DNA of 32,039 nucleotides from Vibrio sp. Isolate32 (GTDB taxonomy: Bacteria; Pseudomonadota; Gammaproteobacteria; Enterobacterales; Vibrionaceae), in the NCBI RefSeq assembly GCF_022397955.1, contig NZ_JAKEUQ010000036.1, forward strand, positions 657-32,695, read 5' to 3'. The notes beneath the pieces were generated by a model. That model saw only the letters and a program-made list of their open reading frames with translations. It had not been told where the DNA came from and did not search any database. The position numbers and the translations under genes are program-made. Shown here in pieces: positions 23,785-32,039 of this stretch. The first letter of the stretch is position 1, and the number at the start of each line of letters is the position of its first letter.

Positions 23785-25623
23785 ATGACCGCCACTCTGA
23801 TTGCTGAGCAAACACCAACTCCCGCGAATGATGCGCAAAACATCCTCGAAGATGTATTTGGCTATCAAAGCTTTCGCGATGGTCAGCAAGAGGTCATTGA
23901 TTTGGCTGTTCAAGGCCGAGATAGCTTGGTGATAATGCCGACGGGTGGTGGTAAATCTTTGTGTTACCAGATCCCTGCTTTAGTTCGTGAAGGGCTGACT
24001 TTGGTTATCTCACCGCTTATCTCGTTGATGAAAGACCAAGTCGATCAGTTGAAAGCCAATGGTGTAGCAGCCGAGTGCATTAACTCTTCTATGCCACGTG
24101 ACCAGCTACTGAGTGTGTTTAATCGCATGAACTCAGGTCAGCTCAAGATGGTTTATGTGTCGCCAGAGCGCGTGTTGATGCGTGATTTCATTGAACGTCT
24201 ACAAGGTTTACCGCTTTCAATGATTGCGGTCGATGAGGCGCACTGTATCTCTCAATGGGGACATGATTTCCGCCCGGAATACGCGTCACTTGGTCAGCTG
24301 AAACAGTATTTCCCGCACGTGCCTTACATGGCGCTGACGGCAACCGCTGATGATGCAACGCGTAAAGATATTGTCTCGCGTCTGCAGCTGGTGGATCCGC
24401 ATACCTACTTGGGCAGCTTTGACCGTCCTAATATTCGCTACAACCTTGTTGAGAAACACAAACCAGTGTCTCAGGTGGTTCGCTACCTAGAAACTCAGAA
24501 GGGCAATTGCGGCATCATCTATTGTGGTAGCCGTAAAAAAGTTGAGATGGTCACCGAGAAGCTGTGTAACAACGGTATTCGTGCTGCGGGCTATCACGCG
24601 GGTATGGACACCGACGAGCGCGCTTACGTTCAAGAAGCCTTCCAGCGTGATGACATCCAGATCGTGGTCGCGACTGTAGCGTTTGGTATGGGTATCAACA
24701 AACCCAATGTACGCTTTGTGGTGCACTTTGATATTCCACGCAACATCGAGTCTTACTATCAAGAGACTGGCCGTGCGGGTCGTGATGGCTTGCCTGCTGA
24801 AGCGATGATGTTGTTTGACCCGGCTGATATGGGGTGGCTGCGTCGAATGCTAGATGAGAAAGAAGAAGGTCCGCAAAAGCAGGTTGAGATGCACAAGCTG
24901 AACGCGATGAGTGCCTTTGCTGAAGCACAAACCTGTCGCCGTCAGGTTCTGCTTAACTACTTTGGTGAATATCGTGAGAAGCAATGTGGCAACTGCGATA
25001 TCTGTCTCGACCCACCTAAGCATTTTGATGCGACCCAAGAAGCGCAGAAGGCATTGTCTTGTGTGTACCGTGTGAATCAGTCGTTTGGTATGGGCTATGT
25101 GGTTGAAGTGATGCGCGGTATGCAGAACATCCGTGTCCGCGATAATGGTCATGACAAGCTTTCTACCTATGGTATTGGCCGCGACCACAGCCATGATTAC
25201 TGGATTAGTATCTTCCGTCAGTTAATCCATAAAGGTTTGTTGTTCCAGAACATCACCCGTAATTCGACTTTACAGTTAACAGAAGAAGCGCGTCCGCTAC
25301 TGCGTGGTGAGATGTCTTTGGAATTGGCGGTGCCTCGTTTGGATACGGCGGTGCGTAATGCTAAGTCCGATAAACTCAGCAGCAAAAATTACGACAAGAA
25401 GCTGTTTGCCAAACTGCGTAAGCTGCGTAAGTCGATTGCTGATGAAGATGGTTTGCCACCTTATGTGGTATTCAGTGATGCGACCTTGATTGATATGGCT
25501 GAAGTACTGCCTACCTCATACGGTGAGATGCTGGCGGTTAACGGTGTTGGTCAGCGTAAACTCGATAAGTACGCCGACCCATTCCTCGATTTGATTCAAG
25601 ATCACATCACGATACACGGCTAG
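23785..25623 (+). CDS. recQ: ATP-dependent DNA helicase RecQ
   Basis: A 612-residue SF2 3'-5' helicase for recombination and replication-fork repair. From the N terminus: motif 0 (FGYQSFRDGQQEVI), Walker A PTGGGKS at residues 52-58, DEAHCIS, TATA, and QETGRAGRDG. A RecQ-Ct zinc site (CRRQVLLNYFGE, CGNCDIC) and winged helix follow. A C-terminal HRDC domain (from LFAKLRKLRKSIA to LDKYADPFLDLI) completes the standard layout. ATG 23785 is chosen because AGGAA lies 5 nt upstream and the family begins here; the frame stays open to 23473, across the divergent rarD start. Confidence 0.97.
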   Translation: MTATLIAEQTPTPANDAQNILEDVFGYQSFRDGQQEVIDLAVQGRDSLVIMPTGGGKSLCYQIPALVREGLTLVISPLISLMKDQVDQLKANGVAAECINSSMPRDQLLSVFNRMNSGQLKMVYVSPERVLMRDFIERLQGLPLSMIAVDEAHCISQWGHDFRPEYASLGQLKQYFPHVPYMALTATADDATRKDIVSRLQLVDPHTYLGSFDRPNIRYNLVEKHKPVSQVVRYLETQKGNCGIIYCGSRKKVEMVTEKLCNNGIRAAGYHAGMDTDERAYVQEAFQRDDIQIVVATVAFGMGINKPNVRFVVHFDIPRNIESYYQETGRAGRDGLPAEAMMLFDPADMGWLRRMLDEKEEGPQKQVEMHKLNAMSAFAEAQTCRRQVLLNYFGEYREKQCGNCDICLDPPKHFDATQEAQKALSCVYRVNQSFGMGYVVEVMRGMQNIRVRDNGHDKLSTYGIGRDHSHDYWISIFRQLIHKGLLFQNITRNSTLQLTEEARPLLRGEMSLELAVPRLDTAVRNAKSDKLSSKNYDKKLFAKLRKLRKSIADEDGLPPYVVFSDATLIDMAEVLPTSYGEMLAVNGVGQRKLDKYADPFLDLIQDHITIHG

Positions 25624-25688
25624 TTTGCAAAATCGGCTAGTTTATAAAAATGATTGGTTCATAGGATAAGAATAAGGTTTATAGGGAA

Positions 25689-26000
25689 ATGACAACACAA
25701 ACAGAATTTGGCTTAAGAGAGTATTTGGCTGAGGAAGGGCGTTTATTGATTACGTCTCCAAGTTTTGATTTTGATTCTTACGAAGTATTAGGTGAAAAGC
25801 TGGTGGCGTTACTGTCAGCGTCTGTTATTGAAAAGCAATGGGACGCCGACATGCACTCTTGGTTGATTGATTTTGAAGATTGTCGAATGTTCTTAAAGTC
25901 TGAACATTACAGTGAATCAATCTGGTTTGAGTCGTTAAACGCGGAAGAGAGCCGAGAAGAGTTTGATTATCTCGCGGCGCTTTTCAAACGCGGTTTTTAA
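25689..26000 (+). CDS. Small acidic protein, DUF3630-like
   Basis: A 103-residue acidic cytosolic protein with no signal or membrane segment. I believe it is a DUF3630 member, from its size, the WLIDFEDCRMFLKSEHYSES segment and its place after recQ, where vibrios and relatives carry such a gene. No catalytic motif is visible and the function is unknown. AGGG lies 4 nt before the ATG. It starts 65 nt after recQ and may be cotranscribed with it. Confidence 0.72.
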   Translation: MTTQTEFGLREYLAEEGRLLITSPSFDFDSYEVLGEKLVALLSASVIEKQWDADMHSWLIDFEDCRMFLKSEHYSESIWFESLNAEESREEFDYLAALFKRGF

Positions 26001-26097
26001 CTTTTAGCATCGCTTTTAAAGCGTAGCTTTTAAAACATAGTTTCTAACGCCATTCACTAACAAAAGTGAGGATAAACGTTTGCGCTTGTTCTCACCG

Positions 26098-26125
26098 TTG
26101 CAGCCAATATTGATTAATGTATAAT
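26098..26125 (+). promoter_or_regulatory. Promoter of yhhQ
   Basis: TTGCAG (26098-26103), a 16-nt spacer and a perfect TATAAT (26120-26125). Transcription would start near 26132, giving a leader of about 127 nt that ends in the preQ1 riboswitch. Confidence 0.72.
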
Positions 26126-26216
26126 CGCCCGCCGCTCAATAGAGCAAATCATAGAAACATTTTTAATTCACATTATTGGTAAGAGCTTTCTTAGATTATT
26201 CGAAGAAATGACTCGA

Positions 26217-26252
26217 TTTGGGTTCCCTCACCCCCAAACCAAACTAAAAAGG
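26217..26252 (+). promoter_or_regulatory. preQ1-I riboswitch controlling yhhQ
   Basis: A compact preQ1 class I aptamer. P1 is TTTGGG (26217-26222) with CCCAAA (26233-26238), the loop is TTCCCTCACC, and the A-rich tail CCAAACTAAAAAGG (26239-26252) can fold back to make the H-type pseudoknot. The layout resembles the T. tengcongensis aptamer, which also ends in the ribosome binding site. AAGG at 26249-26252 is the Shine-Dalgarno for the ATG at 26259, so preQ1 binding would block translation. Known members often control yhhQ or que genes. Confidence 0.82.
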
Positions 26253-26258
26253 TACAGC

Positions 26259-26930
26259 ATGAGTAACTTTACCCCTGCGCAACAGCGCAAAGCCCTAGCA
26301 CTATTAGTTTTGTTCCATTTAGTCATTATTGCGTCAAGCAACTATCTGGTTCAGCTACCTTTTACCGTTTTCGGTATGCACACCACTTGGGGTGCTTTCA
26401 CTTTCCCGTTTATCTTCCTAGCGACCGACCTGACTGTACGTATTTTTGGTGCGCAGCTTGCCCGTAAAATCATTTTCTTAGTGATGTTACCAGCACTGGC
26501 CGTTTCTTACTTTTTGTCAGTGGTGTTCTTTGAAGGTTCATTCCAAGGCTTTAGCCAACTAGGTGAGTTCAACCTGTTTGTTGCACGTATCGCCGCGGCG
26601 AGCTTCATGGCTTATTTGCTTGGTCAGATTTTGGATGTGCATGTTTTCAACCGCTTACGCCAGCTTAAACAATGGTGGGTAGCCCCGACGTGCTCAACGT
26701 TATTTGGTAATGCCATTGATACCATCGCGTTTTTTGCGATCGCTTTCTACCAAAGTCCAGATCCATTCATGGCTGAACATTGGACCGAGATTGCACTGGT
26801 TGATTACGGATTCAAACTTATTATCAGCCTAGGTTTGTTCGTGCCTATGTACGGTGTGCTTCTGAACTACATTGTTAGAAAGCTAACGGCCGTGAACCCT
26901 GACTTTAAAGCGACAGGCGTGAACGTTTAA
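26259..26930 (+). CDS. yhhQ: Queuosine precursor transporter YhhQ (VUT family)
   Basis: A 223-residue inner-membrane protein with about six helices, of the YhhQ/DUF165 (VUT) family. FPFIFLATDLTVRIFG and FGNAIDTIAFFAIAF are family segments. E. coli YhhQ imports queuosine precursors (preQ0/preQ1) for tRNA modification. The ATG at 26259 is chosen because AAGG is 6 nt upstream; an upstream in-frame ATG at 26208 lies before the riboswitch. The preQ1-I riboswitch in the leader supports the assigned role. Confidence 0.95.
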   Translation: MSNFTPAQQRKALALLVLFHLVIIASSNYLVQLPFTVFGMHTTWGAFTFPFIFLATDLTVRIFGAQLARKIIFLVMLPALAVSYFLSVVFFEGSFQGFSQLGEFNLFVARIAAASFMAYLLGQILDVHVFNRLRQLKQWWVAPTCSTLFGNAIDTIAFFAIAFYQSPDPFMAEHWTEIALVDYGFKLIISLGLFVPMYGVLLNYIVRKLTAVNPDFKATGVNV

Positions 26931-26965
26931 GGATCAGATTAGAAACGCATTAATGCAAAGATAAG

Positions 26966-27002
26966 AAAAAGCCCAAGTTAGTAGACTAACTTGGGCTTTT
27001 TT
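26966..27002. terminator. Bidirectional terminator between yhhQ and gppA
   Basis: GCCCAAGTTAGT (26971-26982) pairs perfectly with ACTAACTTGGGC (26985-26996). Five A precede and six T follow, so it serves both converging genes. Confidence 0.94.
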
Positions 27003-27026
27003 AATTCCTAGTGTCAGATACTAATA

Positions 27027-28520
27027 TCAGAGGCATTCAATATTCAATGGCCAGCCAATATCGGTTTGTCTATTCGACTCGATCTCTAGCTCAGCAGCGG
27101 TCAGCGGGTTGTCTGCTAGCCATTGCTTAGAAAGCGTCAAGGTCAGATTATTACCATCGGTTGCAAGCTTAAACTCAGGCTCTAGTGCTGGATTGCGACG
27201 GTGAGTCAACAAAATAGCTAAACGCAAAATACGTAAAATACGCTTGCTGCTGGTTCCAGAGATAGCGTGCTGCTCTGGTAATGAGGTTAACTGTTCACGG
27301 TAGCGACGAGTTAACTCACCCAAGTAGTGCTTTTGCGCTCGAGTAAAGCCAGGCAGGTCTAAGTTCTGCAGTAGGTATGCGCTGTGCTCACCGCCTTTTT
27401 TGAAATCGATGGTTAAACCAATCTCATGGAGCTTAGCTGCCGTTTGCAGTAGCACACCAGCTTGAGGTTCTGAAACCCACGCTTCGGCGCCTGCTTGCTC
27501 TAGCAGCGTTTGTGCGACTACAGCAACTTGTTCACCGTAGCTTACGTCCATTTGGTAGCGTGATTGGACACTCTTAATGGTACGTGCACGGATGTCTTCT
27601 TGGCGCAACTCATCAACCATCTCGTAGGCTAGGCCTTCACGGAGTGCACCGCCTGCGAGTGTCATTGAATCTATTTCAAGTAGCTCAAAAATAGCAATAA
27701 GAATTGAAAGTCCACTCGGGAACACCAATGCGCGTTCAAGAGTCAGTCCTTCGATTTCTAGCTCTTCCAACCGCTCTGTAATCATGGCTTGTTTCTGTAG
27801 GCGCTTAAGTTTGGCATGAGTAATCACTTCATCCATGCCTTGCGCCAACATGATTTCTTGCAGTGCCTGAACGGTACCACTAGCGCCAACACACACATCC
27901 CATCCGATATCAGTGTAGTTATCTAGGATAGGAGCCAACGTTGACTTCGCCGCTTCAATGGCGTTGTTAAAGTTGATTGCGGTTAATTGGCGATCTTTAA
28001 AGTGGCGCTCAAGCCAAGTAACACAGCCCATCTTTAGGCTGGTTAGTGCTTTCGCAGAGAAGCCTTCACCAATGATCATCTCGGTGCTTGCGCCACCAAT
28101 ATCAACAACCAGCCGGCGGCCGCTGCCACCAGAAGTGTGTGCTACGCCTTTATAGATAGTCGCAGCCTCTTCTTCACCGGAGATAACATTGATGTCGTAA
28201 CCAAGGATCTGGTTCGCTTTCTCAAGAAAGATATCCACATTGATAGCGGTACGTAGGGTCGCTGTACCGACAATGCGGATATTTTCTTTTGGAATATCTT
28301 GCAGTCGCTCTGCAAAGAGACTCAAACAGTCCCAACCGCGCTGCATGGCTTCTGTACTAAGCGCATTATTTTCATCTAAGCCTGCAGCTAAACGCACTTT
28401 GCGCTTAATTTTAGCCATGGTTTGTACGCTGCCATCGATATGACGCACAACGAGCATATGAAAACTGTTCGACCCGAGGTCGATTGCAGCGTAAAGCGGT
28501 GGTGACACTGTTTGACTCAT
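27027..28520 (-). CDS. gppA: Guanosine pentaphosphate phosphatase GppA (Ppx/GppA family)
   Basis: A 497-residue cytosolic phosphatase that converts pppGpp to ppGpp and may degrade polyphosphate. The actin-like ATPase fold shows AAIDLGSNSFHML near the N terminus, GTATLRTA, the SGEEEA catalytic loop (with the conserved Glu), VVDIGGASTEMI and VGASGTVQAL. The C-terminal half is the HD-like helical domain (AAKLHEIG, then HSAYLLQN). GppA is preferred to Ppx because rhlB is immediately upstream (6 nt), as in E. coli, and no ppk is near. Confidence 0.9.
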   Translation of the reverse strand: MSQTVSPPLYAAIDLGSNSFHMLVVRHIDGSVQTMAKIKRKVRLAAGLDENNALSTEAMQRGWDCLSLFAERLQDIPKENIRIVGTATLRTAINVDIFLEKANQILGYDINVISGEEEAATIYKGVAHTSGGSGRRLVVDIGGASTEMIIGEGFSAKALTSLKMGCVTWLERHFKDRQLTAINFNNAIEAAKSTLAPILDNYTDIGWDVCVGASGTVQALQEIMLAQGMDEVITHAKLKRLQKQAMITERLEELEIEGLTLERALVFPSGLSILIAIFELLEIDSMTLAGGALREGLAYEMVDELRQEDIRARTIKSVQSRYQMDVSYGEQVAVVAQTLLEQAGAEAWVSEPQAGVLLQTAAKLHEIGLTIDFKKGGEHSAYLLQNLDLPGFTRAQKHYLGELTRRYREQLTSLPEQHAISGTSSKRILRILRLAILLTHRRNPALEPEFKLATDGNNLTLTLSKQWLADNPLTAAELEIESNRQTDIGWPLNIECL

Positions 28521-28526
28521 AAGCGA

Positions 28527-29837
28527 CTAAGCTTCCTTGTTATGACGCGGTTGGCGTGGGCGACGGTTCTGGTTTGGTTTACGGTTACCGTTGCGTGGGC
28601 CATTGTTATTTGAGCGGCGTTGTTGCGGGTTACGTGTGCGTAAACGCAATGGTGCTGGCAGATCTTCTAGCAGTGCAGAAGCATCGTAGTCAGACACAGG
28701 GATAGCGTGCTCAATGTATTCTTCGATTGGTGGCAAGTTGATTGCGTAATCTTCACAAGCAAAGCTGATTGAGTGACCACTTGCACCAGCACGACCGGTA
28801 CGGCCGATACGGTGAACGTAATCTTCACAGTCATCAGGTAGGTCGAAGTTGAATACGTGTGTTACTTGAGGAATGTGTAGGCCACGTGCTGCAACGTCGG
28901 TTGCGACAAGCAGGTCAACATCACCTTTAGTGAATTGCTCAAGAATCTTTTCACGTTTCTTTTGAGGAACATCGCCAGTTAGCAGGCCAACACGGTGACC
29001 ATCTGCAGCTAGGTGACCCCAAACAGACTCACACTTGTGCTTAGTGTTAGCGAAGATGATAGCGCGTTCAGGCCACTCTTCTTCAACTAGCGTCTGCAGA
29101 AGTGCCATTTTGTGTTCATTTGACGGGTAGAACAGTTCTTCCTGAATACGGTGACCTGTTTTACGCTCTGGCTCAACAACAACATGCTCTGGGTTGTGCA
29201 TGTGTTCGAACGCTAGCTCCTGTACGCGGTAAGACAATGTCGCAGAGAACAGCATGTTCAGGCGATCTTTTGGCTCAGGCATACGGCGGAACAAGAAGCG
29301 GATGTCTTTAATGAAGCCCAGATCGAACATGCGATCGGCTTCGTCAAGAACAACAGCTTGAATGTGGTTAAGGTTAAATACCTTCTGCTTGTAGAAATCG
29401 ATGATGCGGCCAGTCGTACCAATTAAGATATCTGCGCCTTCTTCGATCTTACCTAGCTGCTTGTCGTAGCTTTCGCCACCGTAAGCCAATGCTGCCTTGA
29501 TACCAGTGCTTTCAACCAGAGAGTCAGCATCGTTGTAGATCTGAATCGCGAGTTCACGCGTTGGTGCCATAATAATCGCACGTGGCTGGTTAGGCTTACG
29601 CCCTTCATGCTCAGGTGTTTTTAGCAGGTGGTTAAAAGTAGCAGTAAGAAACGCAAGCGTTTTACCAGTGCCCGTTTGGGCCTGGCCTGCAATGTCTTGG
29701 CCGGTGAGCAGTACCGGGAGCGCCAGGGCTTGGATCGGGGTACAATAATCGAACCCTTTTTTCTCCAATCCTTCAATGACTTGCGGAAGTAAATCCAAGT
29801 CGGCGAACTTTTGCTCTGTGATATGCGTCTTTTTCAT
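28527..29837 (-). CDS. rhlB: ATP-dependent RNA helicase RhlB
   Basis: A 436-residue DEAD-box RNA helicase of the RNA degradosome. Q motif FDYCTPIQ, Walker A AQTGTGKT, DEAD in VLDEADRMFD, SAT, and HRIGRTGRAG are all present. The C-terminal tail from about residue 400 is rich in Arg, Asn and Pro, as in RhlB. The gene is divergent from trxA and lies 6 nt upstream of gppA, an arrangement conserved in gammaproteobacteria, so the two are probably cotranscribed. Confidence 0.96.
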   Translation of the reverse strand: MKKTHITEQKFADLDLLPQVIEGLEKKGFDYCTPIQALALPVLLTGQDIAGQAQTGTGKTLAFLTATFNHLLKTPEHEGRKPNQPRAIIMAPTRELAIQIYNDADSLVESTGIKAALAYGGESYDKQLGKIEEGADILIGTTGRIIDFYKQKVFNLNHIQAVVLDEADRMFDLGFIKDIRFLFRRMPEPKDRLNMLFSATLSYRVQELAFEHMHNPEHVVVEPERKTGHRIQEELFYPSNEHKMALLQTLVEEEWPERAIIFANTKHKCESVWGHLAADGHRVGLLTGDVPQKKREKILEQFTKGDVDLLVATDVAARGLHIPQVTHVFNFDLPDDCEDYVHRIGRTGRAGASGHSISFACEDYAINLPPIEEYIEHAIPVSDYDASALLEDLPAPLRLRTRNPQQRRSNNNGPRNGNRKPNQNRRPRQPRHNKEA

Positions 29838-29948
29838 TACTATAGAATATCAGCTTAAGCTTGCAATACGAAAGTAAATACATTCCAATAGGGCATCTAT
29901 TTACTGGTTATCATCCAACCAGTTCTAAAAAATACATTGGAGTGGAAG

Positions 29949-30275
29949 ATGAGTGATAAGATTTTGCAGCTAACTGATGACGGTTTTGATAACGATGTAA
30001 TCAACGCTGCAGGCCCTGTTCTTGTTGATTTTTGGGCTGAATGGTGTGGTCCATGTAAAATGATTGCGCCGATTCTTGACGAAATCGCAGACGAGTACGA
30101 AGGCAAGCTCACAATCGGTAAATTGAATATCGACCAAAATGCAGGTACTCCACCAAAATTTGGTATTCGCGGCATTCCAACGCTACTTCTTTTCAAAGAC
30201 GGCGGCGTAGCAGCGACTAAAGTTGGTGCATTATCTAAAACTCAACTTAAAGAGTTCTTAGACGCTAACCTTTAA
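29949..30275 (+). CDS. trxA: Thioredoxin 1
   Basis: A 108-residue cytosolic disulfide reductant, nearly the length of E. coli TrxA. The active site WCGPC lies at residues 32-36, and the cis-proline is in GIRGIPTLLLF. The ATG at 29949 is chosen over an in-frame TTG at 29937; GGAG and GGAAG precede it and the family begins MSDKI. A terminator follows, so trxA is separate from rho. Confidence 0.97.
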   Translation: MSDKILQLTDDGFDNDVINAAGPVLVDFWAEWCGPCKMIAPILDEIADEYEGKLTIGKLNIDQNAGTPPKFGIRGIPTLLLFKDGGVAATKVGALSKTQLKEFLDANL

Positions 30276-30295
30276 TCAGGTCAGCAATTGAAAAG

Positions 30296-30330
30296 AAACC
30301 GTGCAGTTAACAAATGCGCGGTTTTGTTTT
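30296..30330 (+). terminator. Terminator after trxA
   Basis: ACCGTGCA (30298-30305) pairs with TGCGCGGT (30315-30322), with one G-T pair, around a 9-nt loop, and a T-rich run with one G follows. Only moderately strong; some read-through into rho is possible. Confidence 0.75.
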
Positions 30331-30475
30331 TTCTAAGCTATGGACTAGTCTTAGTTTTAGTGCTAATTTATCGCACGTTAATTGAACGAATTTCTCTTCT
30401 TGGTCGATCCTGTGACCAAATCCTTCTTAACTTAAGAAAACAGATCCTATTTTGACTAAACAAACTTCCACCACT

Positions 30476-31735
30476 ATGAATCTTACTGAACTGAAGAACA
30501 GACCTGTGTCTGAGCTTGTTAAACTTAGCGAAAGCTTAGGTCTTGAAAATCAAGCTCGCCTAAGAAAACAAGACATTATCTTCTCCATCCTTAAAGCGCA
30601 TGCAAAAAGTGGTGAAGACATCTTTGGTGATGGTGTTCTAGAAATTCTTCAAGACGGTTTTGGCTTCCTACGTAGCGCCGACAGTTCATACCTGGCTGGC
30701 CCAGATGATATCTACGTATCTCCAAGCCAGATTCGTCGTTTTAATCTTCGCACTGGTGACTCTATTGGCGGCAAAATCCGTCCACCTAAAGACGGCGAAC
30801 GTTACTTTGCACTGCTTAAAGTAAACACGGTTAACTACGACAAGCCAGACAACGCTCGTAACAAGATCCTTTTCGAAAACCTTACTCCTCTTCACGCCAA
30901 CGAACGTATGGTGATGGAAGCGGGTAATGGTGCGACTGAAGATATTACGGCTCGTATTCTTGACCTTGCATCTCCAATTGGTAAAGGTCAGCGTGGTCTG
31001 ATTGTTGCTCCGCCTAAAGCGGGCAAGACAATGCTTCTGCAAAACATTGCTCAAAGCATTGCTCGTAACCATCCTGAGTGTGAATTAATGGTTCTACTTA
31101 TCGATGAGCGTCCAGAAGAAGTAACGGAAATGCAGCGTCTAGTTAAAGGCGAAGTAGTCGCTTCAACATTCGATGAGCCAGCATCTCGCCACGTACAAGT
31201 TGCAGAAATGGTTATCGAGAAAGCGAAACGCCTTGTTGAACACAAGAAAGACGTGGTTATCCTACTGGATTCGATCACTCGTCTAGCTCGTGCGTACAAC
31301 ACTGTGATTCCTTCATCAGGTAAAGTTCTTACTGGTGGTGTTGACGCGAATGCTCTACACCGTCCAAAGCGTTTCTTCGGTGCGGCACGTAACGTAGAAG
31401 AAGGTGGTAGCTTAACGATCATCGCAACAGCACTAGTTGATACTGGTTCTAAGATGGATGAAGTTATCTACGAAGAATTCAAAGGTACAGGTAATATGGA
31501 ACTGCACCTTAACCGTAAGATTGCTGAAAAGCGTGTATTCCCAGCGATTGATTTCAACCGTTCAGGTACTCGTCGTGAAGAGCTTCTTACCAAGAACGAT
31601 GAACTGCAGAAGATGTGGATCCTACGTAAGATTGTTCACCCAATGGGTGAAATCGACGCAATGGAATTCCTTATCGACAAGCTAGCAATGACCAAAACGA
31701 ATGATGAGTTCTTTGACGCAATGCGTCGTCAGTAA
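30476..31735 (+). CDS. rho: Transcription termination factor Rho
   Basis: A 419-residue hexameric RNA-dependent ATPase that ends Rho-dependent transcription, the same length as E. coli Rho and nearly identical in long stretches. The N-terminal domain begins MNLTELKN; the RNA-binding fold carries DGFGFLR; Walker A is APPKAGKT (about 178-185); DERPEEVTEM and LLDSITRLARAYN follow. The ATG at 30476 is chosen because the family starts here; a TTG at 30452 would add eight residues. No clear ribosome binding site precedes the ATG. The 200-nt upstream leader is a plausible site of the autogenous attenuation known for rho in E. coli. Confidence 0.98.
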   Translation: MNLTELKNRPVSELVKLSESLGLENQARLRKQDIIFSILKAHAKSGEDIFGDGVLEILQDGFGFLRSADSSYLAGPDDIYVSPSQIRRFNLRTGDSIGGKIRPPKDGERYFALLKVNTVNYDKPDNARNKILFENLTPLHANERMVMEAGNGATEDITARILDLASPIGKGQRGLIVAPPKAGKTMLLQNIAQSIARNHPECELMVLLIDERPEEVTEMQRLVKGEVVASTFDEPASRHVQVAEMVIEKAKRLVEHKKDVVILLDSITRLARAYNTVIPSSGKVLTGGVDANALHRPKRFFGAARNVEEGGSLTIIATALVDTGSKMDEVIYEEFKGTGNMELHLNRKIAEKRVFPAIDFNRSGTRREELLTKNDELQKMWILRKIVHPMGEIDAMEFLIDKLAMTKTNDEFFDAMRRQ

Positions 31736-31760
31736 TCTTGATTAGCTGATAGTTATTAGA

Positions 31761-31788
31761 AAGCGCTGCCCTCGGGTAGCGCTTTTTA
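31761..31788 (+). terminator. Terminator after rho
   Basis: AAGCGCTGCC pairs with GGTAGCGCTT (one G-T pair) around loop CTCG, followed by a T run. Confidence 0.92.
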
Positions 31789-31888
31789 TTGGTTCATCGC
31801 GGATTAGCGGGAACTAAAAACAAAAAAAACGGTAGTAAGTGATAGGGTTTAGTCGCCAAACAAAAATCATACACAAACTACCGTTTCC

Positions 31889-32039
31889 ATGCCGAATCAT
31901 ACTTTCCTATCTTCATTCTGGGAAGGCTTTAAAATAGTAAAGTCTCACCAGACAGCATCACTTATTACCCTGACTCTTAAACCTAACTCTGAGGCGAAAT
32001 GCCCTTGTGGTCTTGAGGCCGAGGCTATCCATGAGTATC
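31889..32039 (+). mobile_element. Start of a probable ISL3-family transposase, cut by the window end
   Basis: An open frame from ATG 31889 runs off the window (50 residues seen). It begins MPNHTFLSSFWEGFKIVKSH and contains a KCPCG segment and HEY, which looks like the N-terminal zinc-binding region of ISL3-family transposases. The 100 nt before it (31789-31888) holds A-rich sequence and should contain the left terminal repeat, but I could not place its edge without the right end. The family call is a pattern judgement from a short stretch. Confidence 0.55.

Overview
This window looks like origin-proximal sequence of the large chromosome of a Vibrio, probably outside V. cholerae itself (the Splendidus clade is a guess). 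The evidence is gene content and order: an rRNA operon end with tRNA-Asp and tRNA-Trp; a thiCEFSGH cluster followed by an aminopeptidase P, a LysR regulator, a Bcr-type transporter and tsrA; a uvrD ... ggt ... rarD/recQ block; and the gammaproteobacterial gppA-rhlB/trxA-rho block. Most protein calls rest on recognised motifs. No database search was possible.

Layout. 1-415: 3' end of 5S rRNA, tRNA-Asp(GTC) and tRNA-Trp(CCA) with terminators. 541-1982: a Fur-box-preceded, Tat-exported multicopper oxidase. 2083-2518: crcB fluoride channel. 2533-8859: TPP riboswitch and thiamin operon thiC-thiE-thiF-thiS-thiG-thiH, tightly overlapped. 8996-13151: aminopeptidase P and LysR regulator (minus), then a divergent MFS exporter. 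13255-13536: tsrA, an H-NS-like global regulator. 13607-16025 (minus): a four-gene copper-binding RiPP (bufferin / Hvf type) operon. 16257-18518: uvrD with a LexA-like box. 18593-19183 (minus): an unannotated CsrB-family sRNA with its promoter and a far-upstream VarA/UvrY-type site. 19214-23604 (minus): ggt, a LysE-type exporter, an AraC regulator and rarD. 23785-26930: recQ, a DUF3630-like small gene, and yhhQ behind a preQ1-I riboswitch. 27027-29837 (minus): gppA and rhlB. 29949-31788: trxA and rho. 31889-end: the start of a probable ISL3-family transposase.

The most notable things lie in DNA or RNA signals rather than in ordinary genes. (1) Three near-perfect ParB-binding parS sites lie at 5193, 8876 and 12073: one inside thiE, one between thiH and the aminopeptidase gene, one inside the MFS gene. 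Together they form the chromosome I centromere cluster. (2) The apparent non-coding gap between uvrD and ggt encodes a roughly 415-nt CsrA-sponge RNA with 28 GGA motifs, a promoter, a terminator and an 18-bp inverted repeat matching the remembered E. coli csrB UvrY site at 16 of 18 positions. (3) yhhQ is preceded by a compact preQ1-I riboswitch whose tail contains the ribosome binding site. (4) The hvfABCD-like operon encodes a secreted four-cysteine precursor, an MNIO (DUF692) enzyme, its DUF2063 partner and a DoxX protein. (5) The multicopper oxidase has a perfect 7-1-7 Fur inverted repeat upstream.

Functionally the window mixes core information processing (uvrD, recQ, rho, rhlB, trxA), cofactor supply (thiamin synthesis, queuosine precursor import), metal handling (multicopper oxidase, bufferin operon), stringent response (gppA), and global regulation (tsrA, csrB RNA). 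Apart from the transposase at the right edge, nothing looks recently acquired.
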